From contig NZ_CP059400.1 of assembly GCF_014109805.1 (NCBI RefSeq), positions 3,805,001 to 3,869,000 of the forward strand: a DNA stretch of 64,000 nt, read 5' to 3'. Under the pieces are notes generated by a model. It ran no database searches. It was not told where the DNA came from and saw only the letters and a program-made list of their open reading frames with translations. This stretch comes from Legionella sp. PC1000. GTDB lineage: Bacteria > Pseudomonadota > Gammaproteobacteria > Legionellales > Legionellaceae. Below are positions 18,687 to 28,633 of the stretch, piece after piece; the first letter of the stretch is position 1; the number at the start of each line of letters is the position of its first letter. The position numbers and the translations under genes are program-made.

Positions 18687-19228
18687 TTCAAGTCCTTTTA
18701 GGAATAAGAGAAGTCACATAATTTAACATTAGGCTCACTTATTTGTTTGCATGAAGTAGAGCCAAGATATAGTGCGCCCTGCGTATAGACACAATTATAT
18801 AGCATCGAAGAATAATGTCTGCATGTAGAGACAATTAATGTTTATTGATATAGGCAATAAGCATGTTTTGTATATAATTCCTCTTCATTCTTCAGTTTAC
18901 CGAAAATTACAAATTAATGAATCAATCGAGTCTGACCCCATTGATCGATCAACTAAATAAACCCGAAATAAACCCTTTGAAATTCGAGGTGAATATTCAG
19001 CTTCTATTGTAGAGCGAATAAGTTGTAAGCGTACTTTTAAATTTGTCTAGAGATATTTATTCAATTTTCTGAGGTTCCTACACTTGCCAAAATTATTCGA
19101 AATTTTGCTGTTAATCGGTCGACCGATCCGGCAAGTTAATTTTAATTCCCCGTAAAATTTACGGGTTATCATCAGTTGGGTCTGTGCATATAATGACCAT
19201 TATTTCGAGAATAAAATTTTAGGAAAGT
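18687..19228. promoter_or_regulatory. Intergenic region with palindromes upstream of the 1058-aa gene
   Basis: Three things are visible. GAGTCTGACCCCATT near 18927-18941 is a solo family C end. ATCGGTCGACCGAT (19114-19127) is a perfect 14-bp palindrome, bracketed by CTTGCC and GGCAAG. CCGTAAA-A-TTTACGG (within 19149-19165) is a second palindrome. A possible -10 (TATAAT, near 19195) precedes the gene at 19229. The palindromes could be operator sites; nothing identifies the regulator. Confidence 0.4.
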
Positions 19229-22200
19229 ATGATGGCCAATGAGCATAAAAAAACTAAAAACAGTAAACAATCTGAAGATAGTAGTCAAAATACCCTTAAG
19301 CTTTCAGAGCGCAGATCATTACTTACCTATCATTTTCAAGCAGATGAATTGGAAAGTTTTAAAAACCAATTCTATAAGTATATGGAGGGAATAGAAAAGG
19401 GGCGTTTACCTGCAAGTAAAAAACAAACCTTTACAGCATATTTTTTAAGTGCCCTTGCTATAATCGATCCAGTAGAGTTTCTCGATAATGAAGAACCATT
19501 CGCCTTTGCTCGCTTTTCTTCAACTTCTGAATCATACACATTAAAAAAACTGTTTATGATACCAAATTCTACATCCCCCAAAGGCCATCTTGATAAACTA
19601 AATCGTGTGAAAGAAAAAAAATATCTTGGGTTGTTAGCTGATCTCTATGAGCAATATGGCAGTAAATATGAAGGAAAAAGAAGCAGATATACTAAATCTC
19701 ATTTTTACTATTGTCTTGCTATAAGTGCGATTTATCGAAATAACTATGAAGCAATCTTAAAGTTTAATGATCTTTTTAGTGCACATATTAATAAAAAAGA
19801 AATCTCAGATTTTTTTAATCATATCATGCAAGAGATATTCAAGGATAAAAATCCGGACTTACTGAAAGGGAAAAGAAAAATTGAGGCTTTGAGACAATTG
19901 GCATCTAAAACTAATTTTACAACAATATTTACAGATAGATCTCTTAGTGATGCCTCTAAATGTTTTGGAGAAATTAATTGGGGTGAGATGCTAATTAATA
20001 ATTTAAGCTTCCTTACCAATAGTTCTGAGCCAACAATACAGATATTTAACCAAATTCTTACTCATTACAGTGGCGACCATAATTTTTATCTTGCCCTAAT
20101 TCAAACATTAAAAACATTTCGTACTGATGCTTCTAAAAAAGAAGTTATAAACCCGTTATTAGTTAATTTTTTTAATAACCTAATTAAAGTTACTGATATT
20201 CTTGAATTTTACGATTATTTAATGTGCGTTTATAAAATTGAAAGCACAACGGATCAGCCTTTAATTTTTTCACATATTATTGATTTTATCCGAATAAAAC
20301 AAACCGCTCCCGAAATTGATTCTTTATTAATCAAAAAACTAAAGGAACTCAGAAAAGACCCTGCAAATAAAGAAGCGACAGATGAACTAGTAACTACTTT
20401 TTTTAATGCAATGATTCATTGTTCTAATGTGTCCACTTTTGAAACCTATCTTGAAGATTTATATGAAATGGACAACCCAAAAGATCAAGAGTTAATTTTC
20501 ACTCATGTTCTTAAATTTTTAAGAGCGTTAAAAAGTGACAACGGTAATCATGGTAAAGTTGATAGTTCTCTTATAGATGAATTCGAAACAAACTGGATGG
20601 GCCGTTTACAGACGATCTTAAGTCAAACAACCGATGAAAAAATACTTGCACCACTCATAGGATCTCTGGCAACAGCGAATTTTAATACTCCTTATCAACG
20701 TGAACCTACGCCAGCTACATTGATGCCATCACGTACACACCAAACAGCACCATTTTTTTTACGACCAAATGGATTAGTACCAACAACAGCGCCTGTATTG
20801 CGAGAAACACCACAAACTACTCATGCTGCTAATCCATCAAGCTTAAAGTTACATCAATTCTTAACTACAGATGGGAGGTATGGCCCCTACTATGCGCCCA
20901 AACTCAATGAGAACTCTCCTAACGGGACTCTCTCTCTTGCAGAAATTGCAAGTCACTCACAAAATATTCACTTAACCCCTATGGAGCATTCTTGTTGGGT
21001 GATTGCTAAATATCTTAAGGAAAAATATTTAAGCAGGCTATCTCAACCATCACAGTTTACTAAGGATTTCCACGATTATATTTTAAATAAAGCGAGAAAT
21101 TTACACGTTAAGCAGCTTTATTCTTCGAAAATAATAAGTGAACATACTAAATTCAAGGACTTATCATTAGAGGATTTTACCCAGCTGAGTGAAGTTTTTC
21201 TCCCAACTAAGATCTTGGGTAATCTGTTTCATAGTAATCCTTATTCAGCTCTAGTTGCTAATTATCCTTTAGCAAATGAGAATAAATATTATACTGCCCT
21301 TAGATTTATATATTATGCTCGCGATCATCGTGTTTTTAAAACATTCACTAAGCCTTGTTACAACAGTTTTACAGCACTTCAATCTATTACATTAATCTGC
21401 TGCGCTATTAATGACCCCACTTACAAGCGTAGCCAAGAACAGATAGAGGATCTCTATGAGATAGTAATCACTGGTATGTGTCACTCATTAAGAGAATATA
21501 GTGATAAAGATGACAAAAATTCAGATGATGCTACGAGATGTGCCCCGGGAATGATAGAAGCCGTTCTTTTGTCTTTAGCAGGAGCCACTGATGATCCTAA
21601 TCTTGATTATCAAACAATTACTATTGATACCCTTGTGGCCAGATTTAAAGATTTTTATAGAGAACAATTTAGTGCACTAACGGAGGAGGCTCAAAAGAAA
21701 TACACCAGGGTTGATGATGATTATGAATATCTTTCCAGGGACTTCTTAAATCTTCATAGAAAGGAATTTAATGTCTTAGTAGCGATGTATGTTAAAGATA
21801 AACATTTTACTCAAGCTCAAATTGATGCTTATTTAGATTCTGAATATTGGGAGATAAAAGATTTTAAAAAAACAGATACATTGCCTATGGACATTACTCC
21901 TACCACTATTGCTCCTCAAAAAGTTGATGAAAACAGTTCAAATAAAGCAGCGCATTTACACTTTTTTAGAACTCCTAAACTACGTGCTCAGACAACAAGC
22001 GCATCTATGGAAAGTTCTGAAGATAAATTTAAAGAATCGTCCAAACCCGCTAATTATAAGACCGCTACTACTCAAGAGAAACTAGATGAGTTTAATAATA
22101 TTATTAACGAAATAGTTTTTTCTGATATTCCATCCAAAGCTTTAGTAGAAACCTTAATATCCTTACTTAAATCTGGAATTGATGTGGATGCAGTTCTTAC

Positions 22201-22405
22201 TGAAAAGGGGCAAACTGCATTACATTTGGCTGTGATTCATAATAAATCGGATTTGGTTGGTTGTCTTTTAGATCATGGTGCCGACAAGGATGCACAAGAT
22301 TCTGATCTTAAAACGCCACGAGATTATTATAATGAAGATCCCAAAGCTCATGTTGATATGATGATGTATTTTAGTATTGAAGAGAACAAGTCTGTTTCAC
22401 TGTGA
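19229..22405 (+). CDS. Large ankyrin-tailed protein, effector candidate (1058 aa)
   Basis: Soluble and very charged, without a signal peptide. Residues 1-480 are alpha-helical. A low-complexity Thr/Pro-rich linker lies around 490-540. A second helical region (about 560-880) includes DDATRCAPGMIEAVLLSLAG. Near the C-terminus, about residues 980-1045, are ankyrin units (GQTALHLAVIHNKSDLVGC, LDHGADKDAQDSDLKTPRDY). AGGA lies upstream of ATGATG. Architecture and tail (SIEENKSVSL) suit a Dot/Icm substrate; the enzymatic activity is unknown. Confidence 0.85.
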   Translation: MMANEHKKTKNSKQSEDSSQNTLKLSERRSLLTYHFQADELESFKNQFYKYMEGIEKGRLPASKKQTFTAYFLSALAIIDPVEFLDNEEPFAFARFSSTSESYTLKKLFMIPNSTSPKGHLDKLNRVKEKKYLGLLADLYEQYGSKYEGKRSRYTKSHFYYCLAISAIYRNNYEAILKFNDLFSAHINKKEISDFFNHIMQEIFKDKNPDLLKGKRKIEALRQLASKTNFTTIFTDRSLSDASKCFGEINWGEMLINNLSFLTNSSEPTIQIFNQILTHYSGDHNFYLALIQTLKTFRTDASKKEVINPLLVNFFNNLIKVTDILEFYDYLMCVYKIESTTDQPLIFSHIIDFIRIKQTAPEIDSLLIKKLKELRKDPANKEATDELVTTFFNAMIHCSNVSTFETYLEDLYEMDNPKDQELIFTHVLKFLRALKSDNGNHGKVDSSLIDEFETNWMGRLQTILSQTTDEKILAPLIGSLATANFNTPYQREPTPATLMPSRTHQTAPFFLRPNGLVPTTAPVLRETPQTTHAANPSSLKLHQFLTTDGRYGPYYAPKLNENSPNGTLSLAEIASHSQNIHLTPMEHSCWVIAKYLKEKYLSRLSQPSQFTKDFHDYILNKARNLHVKQLYSSKIISEHTKFKDLSLEDFTQLSEVFLPTKILGNLFHSNPYSALVANYPLANENKYYTALRFIYYARDHRVFKTFTKPCYNSFTALQSITLICCAINDPTYKRSQEQIEDLYEIVITGMCHSLREYSDKDDKNSDDATRCAPGMIEAVLLSLAGATDDPNLDYQTITIDTLVARFKDFYREQFSALTEEAQKKYTRVDDDYEYLSRDFLNLHRKEFNVLVAMYVKDKHFTQAQIDAYLDSEYWEIKDFKKTDTLPMDITPTTIAPQKVDENSSNKAAHLHFFRTPKLRAQTTSASMESSEDKFKESSKPANYKTATTQEKLDEFNNIINEIVFSDIPSKALVETLISLLKSGIDVDAVLTEKGQTALHLAVIHNKSDLVGCLLDHGADKDAQDSDLKTPRDYYNEDPKAHVDMMMYFSIEENKSVSL

Positions 22406-22671
22406 CCTTGCTTAGTGTGTTTCCAGTTGCCTCATAGATGCATCTGCATATGATCTTTTCCGATTTTTTTTCTAAAAAATATGGAGAAAAGCATAAACTG
22501 GATGAAACGAATACAATTTTTTAACTAAATGAAAACAACATGTTGAATGGTTACAGAGGGTTTTAAATATGAAAAGTCCGATTTATACACGTATCCTGAC
22601 TTACACCGAATTTACTTCCATCGAAAATATTTTGTATAATAATAGGTCAATTGTTTTATGAACAAAGAAAC

Positions 22672-23421
22672 ATGAAAAATAAAATTGCTATCAGCAACGA
22701 GTTCCTCATCCAACGTATCGGTCAGGGTATTAAGCTAATAAAGCCAAACCCGAAGGCTCATCATTTTAAAGAACACGCTCACTACACAGTCGCGGATTTT
22801 CTCGAACAGCCTTTTAACATTTGGTTCAGTAATTCTGAAAGTGCTTTTGCTACTGTAAATGATGAATGTGCGAATATATGCGGATTGGATTCTGTGCAAG
22901 CATCCGTTGGCAAAAGGCCAGTTGACTTTATGGTAAAGAAACAAGCCGTTATCGCTACCCAGCATGATGAAAATATAATGATAAAAAAGAAGTTAGAAGT
23001 TACTGAATTTGACCTTATTCTCGTTGATGGGTCTTCTCATCAATGTCTTCTCTTCAAACTCCCTTGGTATAATGAAGAAAATAAAATAATTGGCACCTTT
23101 GGATGCGGAAGTATTATTGGCAAGCATAACCTAGCCGAATTTTTATCTAAATTAATTGGCCTTGGTTTATTGAATATGAATGAAACTGGCGTTACTAAAA
23201 CTAACTTTCTGTCTAAAAATGACAATGCTTTTCCTTGTTTTTCTCAACGCGAATCGCAATGTTTGCACCTAACTGTCCGAGGTAAACCAGCAAAGCAAGT
23301 CGCTAGCGAATTAGGAATTTCGCAACGAACAGTTGAGGAGTATCTGAATAATATCAAATTTAAATTAGGTGTTTCCTCCAAAGCAGAACTAATTGATAAG
23401 GCACTCAATTATTTTTTATGA
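22672..23421 (+). CDS. PAS-like sensor with LuxR-type HTH
   Basis: The preferred start is the ATG at 22672, seven codons into the longest frame. About residues 40-150 form a PAS-like sensor (WFSNSESAFATVNDECANIC, then DLILVDGSS). The C-terminal ~60 residues are the LuxR DNA-binding domain (FSQRESQCLHLTVRGKPAKQ, then ASELGISQRTVEEYLNNI). No receiver domain, so it is probably ligand-responsive rather than phosphorylated. It could control the upstream effector gene; this is a guess. Confidence 0.88.
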   Translation: MKNKIAISNEFLIQRIGQGIKLIKPNPKAHHFKEHAHYTVADFLEQPFNIWFSNSESAFATVNDECANICGLDSVQASVGKRPVDFMVKKQAVIATQHDENIMIKKKLEVTEFDLILVDGSSHQCLLFKLPWYNEENKIIGTFGCGSIIGKHNLAEFLSKLIGLGLLNMNETGVTKTNFLSKNDNAFPCFSQRESQCLHLTVRGKPAKQVASELGISQRTVEEYLNNIKFKLGVSSKAELIDKALNYFL

Positions 23422-23684
23422 ATTAGATAAATGAAAAAATATTACACCCAGTGATTTACATTTAAAGTTACAAAAGCGATCTCTTACGGACCAGCTTGCT
23501 CTGTGCTGGTGTATGATGTTAATTCGTACAATTAGACCCTTACTGATTTTACGATTAACTAGGCCTTATGGGAGCGGATTCAACATCCCTTTTTATCCAT
23601 CAACTAATTTGTATACGTGTAAAAAAAAATTCCATGAACTCTATCTGTGGGCAATGAACGAAATCCATTATTTTTTCTATTATT

Positions 23685-23900
23685 CTATGACGGGGCATGG
23701 TTCATTACATTGGAGTAGCCGGTAAAATATTGCGAACTAAACGCTTGCATATTAGCTGATTGGTCATAACCTGCCCGGCTGCAAATCCCAAAGAACATCA
23801 GATCGTTATTTATGGAATTAAACAGCTCATTAGGGCCAAGATTTTCTTTAAAGCCAGAGGCTCTAGGACTAAGTTTATATGTGGGTGTCGATCCCGTTCA
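23685..23900 (-). other. In-frame 70-codon extension beyond tandem stops
   Basis: Directly after the TAA and TGA ending the 203-aa gene, and in the same frame, the minus strand stays open for 70 codons to a TAG at 23685. It reads STPTYKLSPRASGFKENLGP, then LFNSINNDLMFFGICSRAGY, then a Gln/Asn/Ser-rich tail ending NHAPS. Composition is protein-like. It could be a truncated former C-terminus or a fragment of another gene. Confidence 0.45.
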
Positions 23901-24512
23901 TTACTCCGGCTTAAATGATTCACCAGAATATTCATCAGACTCCTCTTCTTCAGAATCTGCGTTATAATCCCAATTTTCCCATATATCTCCAATATAAAAC
24001 TCTTCTTTTAAGGCATCATATTGCCCTCGTAAGACACTATACACTTTATCAAAATATTCAGGGTTTAACTCGATGTATTTTTCTCTATCACTTTCAAATT
24101 GATCCCATTTGATTGAACCGACCTCATCACTAAACTCTTCTAAATAGTTATGTAAATTAGCTGCGAGCCTATAGTCGTCAAACTCGAAATCAGCATTATT
24201 GGTTAAAATATGTTGAATCATGAGTTTTGTTTTTAATTGCAATATCTCCACTTTTAACTGACAAATTTCTTTGAGCACTGCAGTATTATCCTTTAGGAAA
24301 AGATTAGTAAAGTTGGTGAGGAGGCCCTCAACAGTACTATGTATTTTTTCTTTTTCTTTTAATAGCTGTGAATTGAGCTCATTATTTAATATTTCCTTAT
24401 AAGAGGTTTCGATATGAGACATATCCTTCCTTAATTCTTTACTGACCACCTTATAAATATCAAACACCTTCTTATGAGAAGGATTAATAAAAAACCGGTT
24501 CGAATACGACAT
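23901..24512 (-). CDS. Coiled-coil hypothetical protein, effector candidate (203 aa)
   Basis: Helical throughout, with a likely coiled coil at about residues 35-100 (NNELNSQLLKEKEKIHSTVE, KEICQLKVEILQLKTKLM). The C-terminus is strongly acidic (NADSEEEESDEYSGESFKPE), the Glu-rich pattern common in Dot/Icm signals. CGGAG precedes the ATG. No catalytic motif. Two stops in a row end the gene, and the same frame then continues open. Confidence 0.7.
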   Translation of the reverse strand: MSYSNRFFINPSHKKVFDIYKVVSKELRKDMSHIETSYKEILNNELNSQLLKEKEKIHSTVEGLLTNFTNLFLKDNTAVLKEICQLKVEILQLKTKLMIQHILTNNADFEFDDYRLAANLHNYLEEFSDEVGSIKWDQFESDREKYIELNPEYFDKVYSVLRGQYDALKEEFYIGDIWENWDYNADSEEEESDEYSGESFKPE

Positions 24513-24713
24513 ATATACTCCGAAAGTACAACTATATTATCTAATTATACAATATGAAAATTAAATAGACATTGATGATGGATTATATTTTATGATTCGT
24601 GTCCTAGAGGGTCAGGCCTTGAATTGTGAATTATCAATTAGGAGTTGATGAATCTATTGACGATCCGAATCAAATAGATTAAAAATATGCTAAGGAAAAA
24701 GATATAGTCCAAC

Positions 24714-25547
24714 ATGGCAAGATCACTACGGATAGAATTTCCAGGAGCATTGTATCATATCACCTCAAGGGGTGATGGGCAGGAGCGCATCTACATTTCA
24801 GATGAAGATCGAAATTTATTTTTAGACACTCTTTCGGAGATATGTTTAAGGTGTACATGGGTATGTTATGCATACTGTCTCATGGATAATCACTATCATT
24901 TGTTAATAGAGACTCCAGCTGGCAATTTAAGTAAAGGTATGCAGTTACTTAATGGTGTCTATACTCAAAAATTTAATCGAATACACAATCGTGTGGGGCA
25001 CGTTTTTCAAGGACGCTTCAAAGCAATATTAGTTGATAAAGATATTTATTTTCTTGAGTTATCAAGATACATTGTATTAAATCCTGTACGCGCAAAAATG
25101 GTTGCTTCACCGCATGAATGGAAATGGAGTAGTTACCTGGCAACAATATTAAAAGAGTCGAAACCAAATTGGTTGTATGTAGATAAAATCCTTTGTCTAT
25201 TTAGTGAAGATGTTTCCTCAGCCATTCGGAAATACCAAGAGTTTGTAACTGATGGAGTAAGGAGTAAGTCTCCATGGAGTAATTTAAAAAAACAAATTTA
25301 TTTAGGCAGTGATGAGTTTATTAAAGAGATGTTGAAAAAAATTGACCCTCAAATGAATCTAATAGATATCCCCAAAACTCAATATAAAACAGAGAAATAC
25401 ACTTTAAAGCAAATAGAGCAAAAGGCAGGCTCAAGAAATGAAGGGATTCTCGTTGCATACAAAAGCGGACAATTTAGTTTAAAAGAAATTGGGGATTATT
25501 TTGGTTTGCATTATTCTACTGTAAGTAAAATAGTTAAAAAATTATGA
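24714..25547 (+). CDS. REP-associated tyrosine transposase (RAYT), intact
   Basis: 277 aa. The HUH motif is H60-Y-H62 in CLMDNHYHLLIETP. The likely nucleophile is Y119 in SRYIVLNPVRA. VGHVFQGRFKAILVD and a C-terminal helix-turn-helix (LKEIGDYFGLHYSTVSKIVK) complete the Y1 transposase architecture. All key residues are present, so it could be active and could mobilise the deletion derivatives carrying the same ends. Confidence 0.92.
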   Translation: MARSLRIEFPGALYHITSRGDGQERIYISDEDRNLFLDTLSEICLRCTWVCYAYCLMDNHYHLLIETPAGNLSKGMQLLNGVYTQKFNRIHNRVGHVFQGRFKAILVDKDIYFLELSRYIVLNPVRAKMVASPHEWKWSSYLATILKESKPNWLYVDKILCLFSEDVSSAIRKYQEFVTDGVRSKSPWSNLKKQIYLGSDEFIKEMLKKIDPQMNLIDIPKTQYKTEKYTLKQIEQKAGSRNEGILVAYKSGQFSLKEIGDYFGLHYSTVSKIVKKL

Positions 25548-25583
25548 CCATAGATTTGTAAATTCAAAATTCAAGGCCTGACC

Positions 25584-26906
25584 CTGAGTGATCGACACTT
25601 TTAAAAAACCACACTAAAATCGGGGAAATCATCGATAATTTTACGAATAGATGCATTTTCTATTTTCACTTTGTCTTTGAGTATAATTCTACACCCGAGG
25701 TAAAACAGCGAAAGGATGCGCATATTCTTTATTGAGTTGGCCTGATATTGTCTATGTATATTTATTTTCTCAGCCACCCATCCAACAATCCAGGCAAGAA
25801 AAGCTGAGAGCATTGCTATTAAGAAAAAAATATTTAAGCGATAAATATGTTGTGTATTTACATGCTCAAAGCCAAAGCCATATTTAGTTGATTTTAGATC
25901 CCTAAATCCCTCTTCAATCTGCATTCGAAGACTATAGATTTCTACAACTTTGATTGCTGTTTTACTGTTAATAAGAAGCGAACTAACTAGTAACCACGGT
26001 TCTCTATTAGACTTCGCATGCTTTTTTGATTGATTTGTTTGTTTAATCTGTCCCCGTTTACTCTTGTTTTTTCTCCCCAATGCTTTCCCTTTGTAACGAT
26101 AAAGCGTAGTTTTAAATCCGTGGTCTTTGCAAAGCTCAACATCTCCTAAAAGCGTTGGTGTAGCTGTTGCAGCTTTATGTAAACCTGTGATTGGTGACCA
26201 TGTTGAGCTATTTTGTAAGCGATAATATTTATTGCCTCTAATGCGCCCAACGTAATCCCAACCCAGTCCCTGAACAGCCTTAAACCAGGGGGTAGCAAAT
26301 CCAGCATCCGTAATAATAATCGGCTTTACCTCAGCATCTAATATCAGTTTAAGCTTCATTAAAAATCGAATATGTACTTTCGGATTGGTATATTTTTTTT
26401 CTGGATGAACCTCTTCATAGATGGTCAGTGCTCGTCCTGAAGCAACCAAGGCAGCTCTTAAAACATTGTGTGACTGATTAGGGATTGTTGACCAGTCCAC
26501 AATAATTAAGGGCTTTAAAGCTCCACCGACTATTAATCGACAAATGGTATCATAAATGGGGAGCCTATCATTTTGTAGTTTTTTATTTCCTAGAAACCGA
26601 TCAACCCGTCTTATTGAACTTCGCTCTTGTGCATCAGTTATTAATGCGCGACCAAGCCCGGTTAGACTAAAAAATTTAGCATGAAATAGCGATTCAACTA
26701 ATACGGAAAGTGTTTTTAAGCGTGATTTGCGCATGACTTTTGTTAAATATGTGGCTAGAATTGCGGTCACCTGCATCTTAGTGCTCCTTATGAAATCTGT
26801 CGTCGAAAAACAGTCATAATATGCATTAAGATATGCAGGTCAATTCATTTCTACTCGTTGTAATTTATTGTTTACATTTTCTTTTTTAAAAGTGTCGATC
26901 ACTCAG
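25584..26906 (-). mobile_element. IS4-family insertion sequence with 9-bp target duplication
   Basis: Perfect ~25-bp terminal inverted repeats (25584-25608 and 26882-26906, starting CTGAGTGATCGACAC) bound a 1323-bp unit with one transposase gene. GGCCTGACC occurs immediately on both sides (25575-25583 and 26907-26915), a 9-bp duplication as expected for IS4/IS10-type elements. The target is the terminal repeat of the RAYT element. A degenerate copy of the end occurs at 38919-38945. Confidence 0.92.
25601..26776 (-). CDS. IS4-family transposase
   Basis: 391 aa. DDE residues lie in IIVDWSTIPN, IIITDAGFATPWF and the YREK block YSLRMQIEEGFRDLK, which matches Y-x2-R-x3-E-x6-K exactly. Full length, no frameshift, and flanked by intact ends, so the element is probably mobile. 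The start is the ATG at 26774-26776. Confidence 0.93.
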   Translation of the reverse strand: MQVTAILATYLTKVMRKSRLKTLSVLVESLFHAKFFSLTGLGRALITDAQERSSIRRVDRFLGNKKLQNDRLPIYDTICRLIVGGALKPLIIVDWSTIPNQSHNVLRAALVASGRALTIYEEVHPEKKYTNPKVHIRFLMKLKLILDAEVKPIIITDAGFATPWFKAVQGLGWDYVGRIRGNKYYRLQNSSTWSPITGLHKAATATPTLLGDVELCKDHGFKTTLYRYKGKALGRKNKSKRGQIKQTNQSKKHAKSNREPWLLVSSLLINSKTAIKVVEIYSLRMQIEEGFRDLKSTKYGFGFEHVNTQHIYRLNIFFLIAMLSAFLAWIVGWVAEKINIHRQYQANSIKNMRILSLFYLGCRIILKDKVKIENASIRKIIDDFPDFSVVF

Positions 26907-26926
26907 GGCCTGACCCCTAGATGATG

Positions 26927-27781
26927 CTATGAAAAATGATAATTTATCCCAACTCTAACACTCCCAATAGAAGTAGTAAGAGCAGTATTCACAGCAACAC
27001 TTCCCCAAAGAACAGCTGGTGTTTCAGCACTATTGTGTTGTGCAAGTACAGCAGGCGCGCTCAAATTATTCAAACGATAGTAAGTATAATCAATCTTTGC
27101 ACTCCAATTGGGCTTAAATAACCATTCCACTCCTGCACCCGCCGTCCATCCGGGGAGAGTCTTGCTTAAGTTATTTTGAATGGCAATAGCCGGAAAAACT
27201 GTTGGCCCTAATGATTCATTAGCTGTCCAAGCTGTATTCAATTCAATATTACCATAAGCAAAACCTCCTGTGCCGTAGATTAAAAACGTTGGATGATACA
27301 GGTAGCCTAAACGAGCACTCACGCTACCTAAATAATTAATCTTTTGTTTAACAGCCAGAGACCCTACATAATACTCATCAAAATCCGCTAAATTGGCCAC
27401 TTTTTGCAAGGCATAGATATGATCTGGATCGATTAAACAATCAAAACTGATATCGAGACCCAGTAAAACTTTTGTGCTCTGTTGATGATTGTAGCCAACT
27501 TGACCTCCTCCTAAGAATCCATTGGAATGCAACGAAAAATTGTTAGTAGCCACTTGAGCTAATGCACTTGCAATATTACTAGCCCCTAATGGAAATGTTT
27601 GATTGATATAACTAGTGGAACCGGTCGTGGCAACTTTATTGGCTTGAGAACTCCAGTACCCTGCGTTAGCGCCAAGATAAAATCCAGTCCAATTGGGCTC
27701 TGGGCTAATTGCCCCCATGTTGCCAGAAAATGTAAAATTGCTGGCAGCAGTCATCATTAAAGAAAGCGCTATTTTTTTCAT
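26927..27781 (-). CDS. Outer-membrane beta-barrel protein
   Basis: The start at 27781 gives MKKIALSLMMTAASNFTFSG, a plausible signal peptide. The mature protein has alternating aromatic/polar strands: NWTGFYLGANAGYWS, GGGQVGYNHQ, YLGSVSARLGYLYHPTFLIY, GAGVEWLFKPNWSAKIDYTY, and a final strand VRVGINYHFS. This is the eight-strand OmpA/OmpW-like porin layout frequent in Legionella. A 3' fragment of a paralogue is at 54050-54117. The five-codon longer frame from a TTG is less likely. Confidence 0.85.
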   Translation of the reverse strand: MKKIALSLMMTAASNFTFSGNMGAISPEPNWTGFYLGANAGYWSSQANKVATTGSTSYINQTFPLGASNIASALAQVATNNFSLHSNGFLGGGQVGYNHQQSTKVLLGLDISFDCLIDPDHIYALQKVANLADFDEYYVGSLAVKQKINYLGSVSARLGYLYHPTFLIYGTGGFAYGNIELNTAWTANESLGPTVFPAIAIQNNLSKTLPGWTAGAGVEWLFKPNWSAKIDYTYYRLNNLSAPAVLAQHNSAETPAVLWGSVAVNTALTTSIGSVRVGINYHFS

Positions 27782-27838
27782 AACTGTTCTTAGCAAACTC
27801 CATTTTCGATTAGCCCAAAATAGGGGCTCAAGATCCTG

Positions 27839-28426
27839 TTAAAATTGTGCCAAAAATTGTGGGACACTCATATTGGTACCAGGTAAATTATTATAGAAAA
27901 CATCACCCGGCTTAACAGGTATCATATAAGACCAGTGGGTTAAACCACTGACACCGTTTTGCCCACTATTCATTTGCATGATGAAAGAACATTGACTACT
28001 ACTTTTCACTCGCAAGGCACCTATACCATTGACGAGATCCGTTCTTGATGAGGTACCTGAATAAAAAGTGATGTAGACCTTTCCTTCGGAAGTCACAGAG
28101 CCTATTAAATATCTTTGAGATAATATACTGTTATTTATAGAGGTATAGGATTGTCCAGTAAAATATCCTTGATTATAACTGGAAATGACCCAAACCGTTT
28201 GGTCACTAACTGGAGTAAAATTAGCATTATCATAGAGATAGGCAAGCAATGTTTGTGGAGGAACTATCCATGTGGAATTTTTAAAACAGTATTGGTAGGG
28301 ATCCGCTGTACCCAATGATTCATTTGATTCAACTGCCGTAGAATGAGGTACTACTGGATTACCAATTGCATGCGATACTGATAATAAATTTGATAGTACG
28401 ATAGCGATTAAAATTTTATAACTCAT
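27839..28426 (-). CDS. Secreted hypothetical protein (195 aa)
   Basis: Has a signal peptide (MSYKILIAIVLSNLLSVSHA, cleavage near AIG) and AAGGA upstream of the ATG. The mature part is Ser/Thr/Asn-rich and strand-rich, with two Cys (CFKN, QCSF) that may form a disulphide. It is upstream of the beta-barrel gene on the same strand (57 bp apart), so the two may be co-transcribed envelope proteins. Function unknown. Confidence 0.75.
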   Translation of the reverse strand: MSYKILIAIVLSNLLSVSHAIGNPVVPHSTAVESNESLGTADPYQYCFKNSTWIVPPQTLLAYLYDNANFTPVSDQTVWVISSYNQGYFTGQSYTSINNSILSQRYLIGSVTSEGKVYITFYSGTSSRTDLVNGIGALRVKSSSQCSFIMQMNSGQNGVSGLTHWSYMIPVKPGDVFYNNLPGTNMSVPQFLAQF

Positions 28427-28592
28427 TAATTATCCTTAAAAATTTTGATAGCGTCCCATGAGATTCTAGCTTACTTAAATTGTGCCAATCAAACCAAATT
28501 TTTCTTTCACTTGAGTTCTCTAATCCCAATAGACTTAGTTTTTTAAAATGTGTGCTTTAAGGCTTGAGCCATCAGGAAAATGGATTTAACTC

Positions 28593-28630
28593 GTTGATCT
28601 ACAAGGGTTTATGATGGTCTTTGGTGGTGA
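28593..28630. repeat. Partial attachment-arm repeat
   Basis: The string AACTCGTTGATCTACAAGGG followed by TTTATGATGGTCTTTGGTGG matches the left arms of the ssrA-type attachment relics at 39079 and 54850. It stops just before a RAYT deletion derivative. No tmRNA core follows here. Confidence 0.55.
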
Positions 28631-28633
28631 GGA

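Larger units (their letters stand above)
24604..26920 (+). mobile_element. RAYT family A element, full-length copy (split by an IS)
   Basis: The left end is CTAG-AGGGTCAGGCCTTGAATT from 24604. The right end is AATTCAAGGCCTGACC, then the inserted IS (25584-26906), then CCCCTAG to 26920. The termini are inverted repeats of about 17 bp beside CTAG. Inside lies one intact transposase gene (24714-25547) with ~85 bp of conserved leader. Six relics elsewhere in the window share these ends. RAYT elements are domesticated IS200/IS605-like transposases tied to REP hairpins. Confidence 0.8.
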
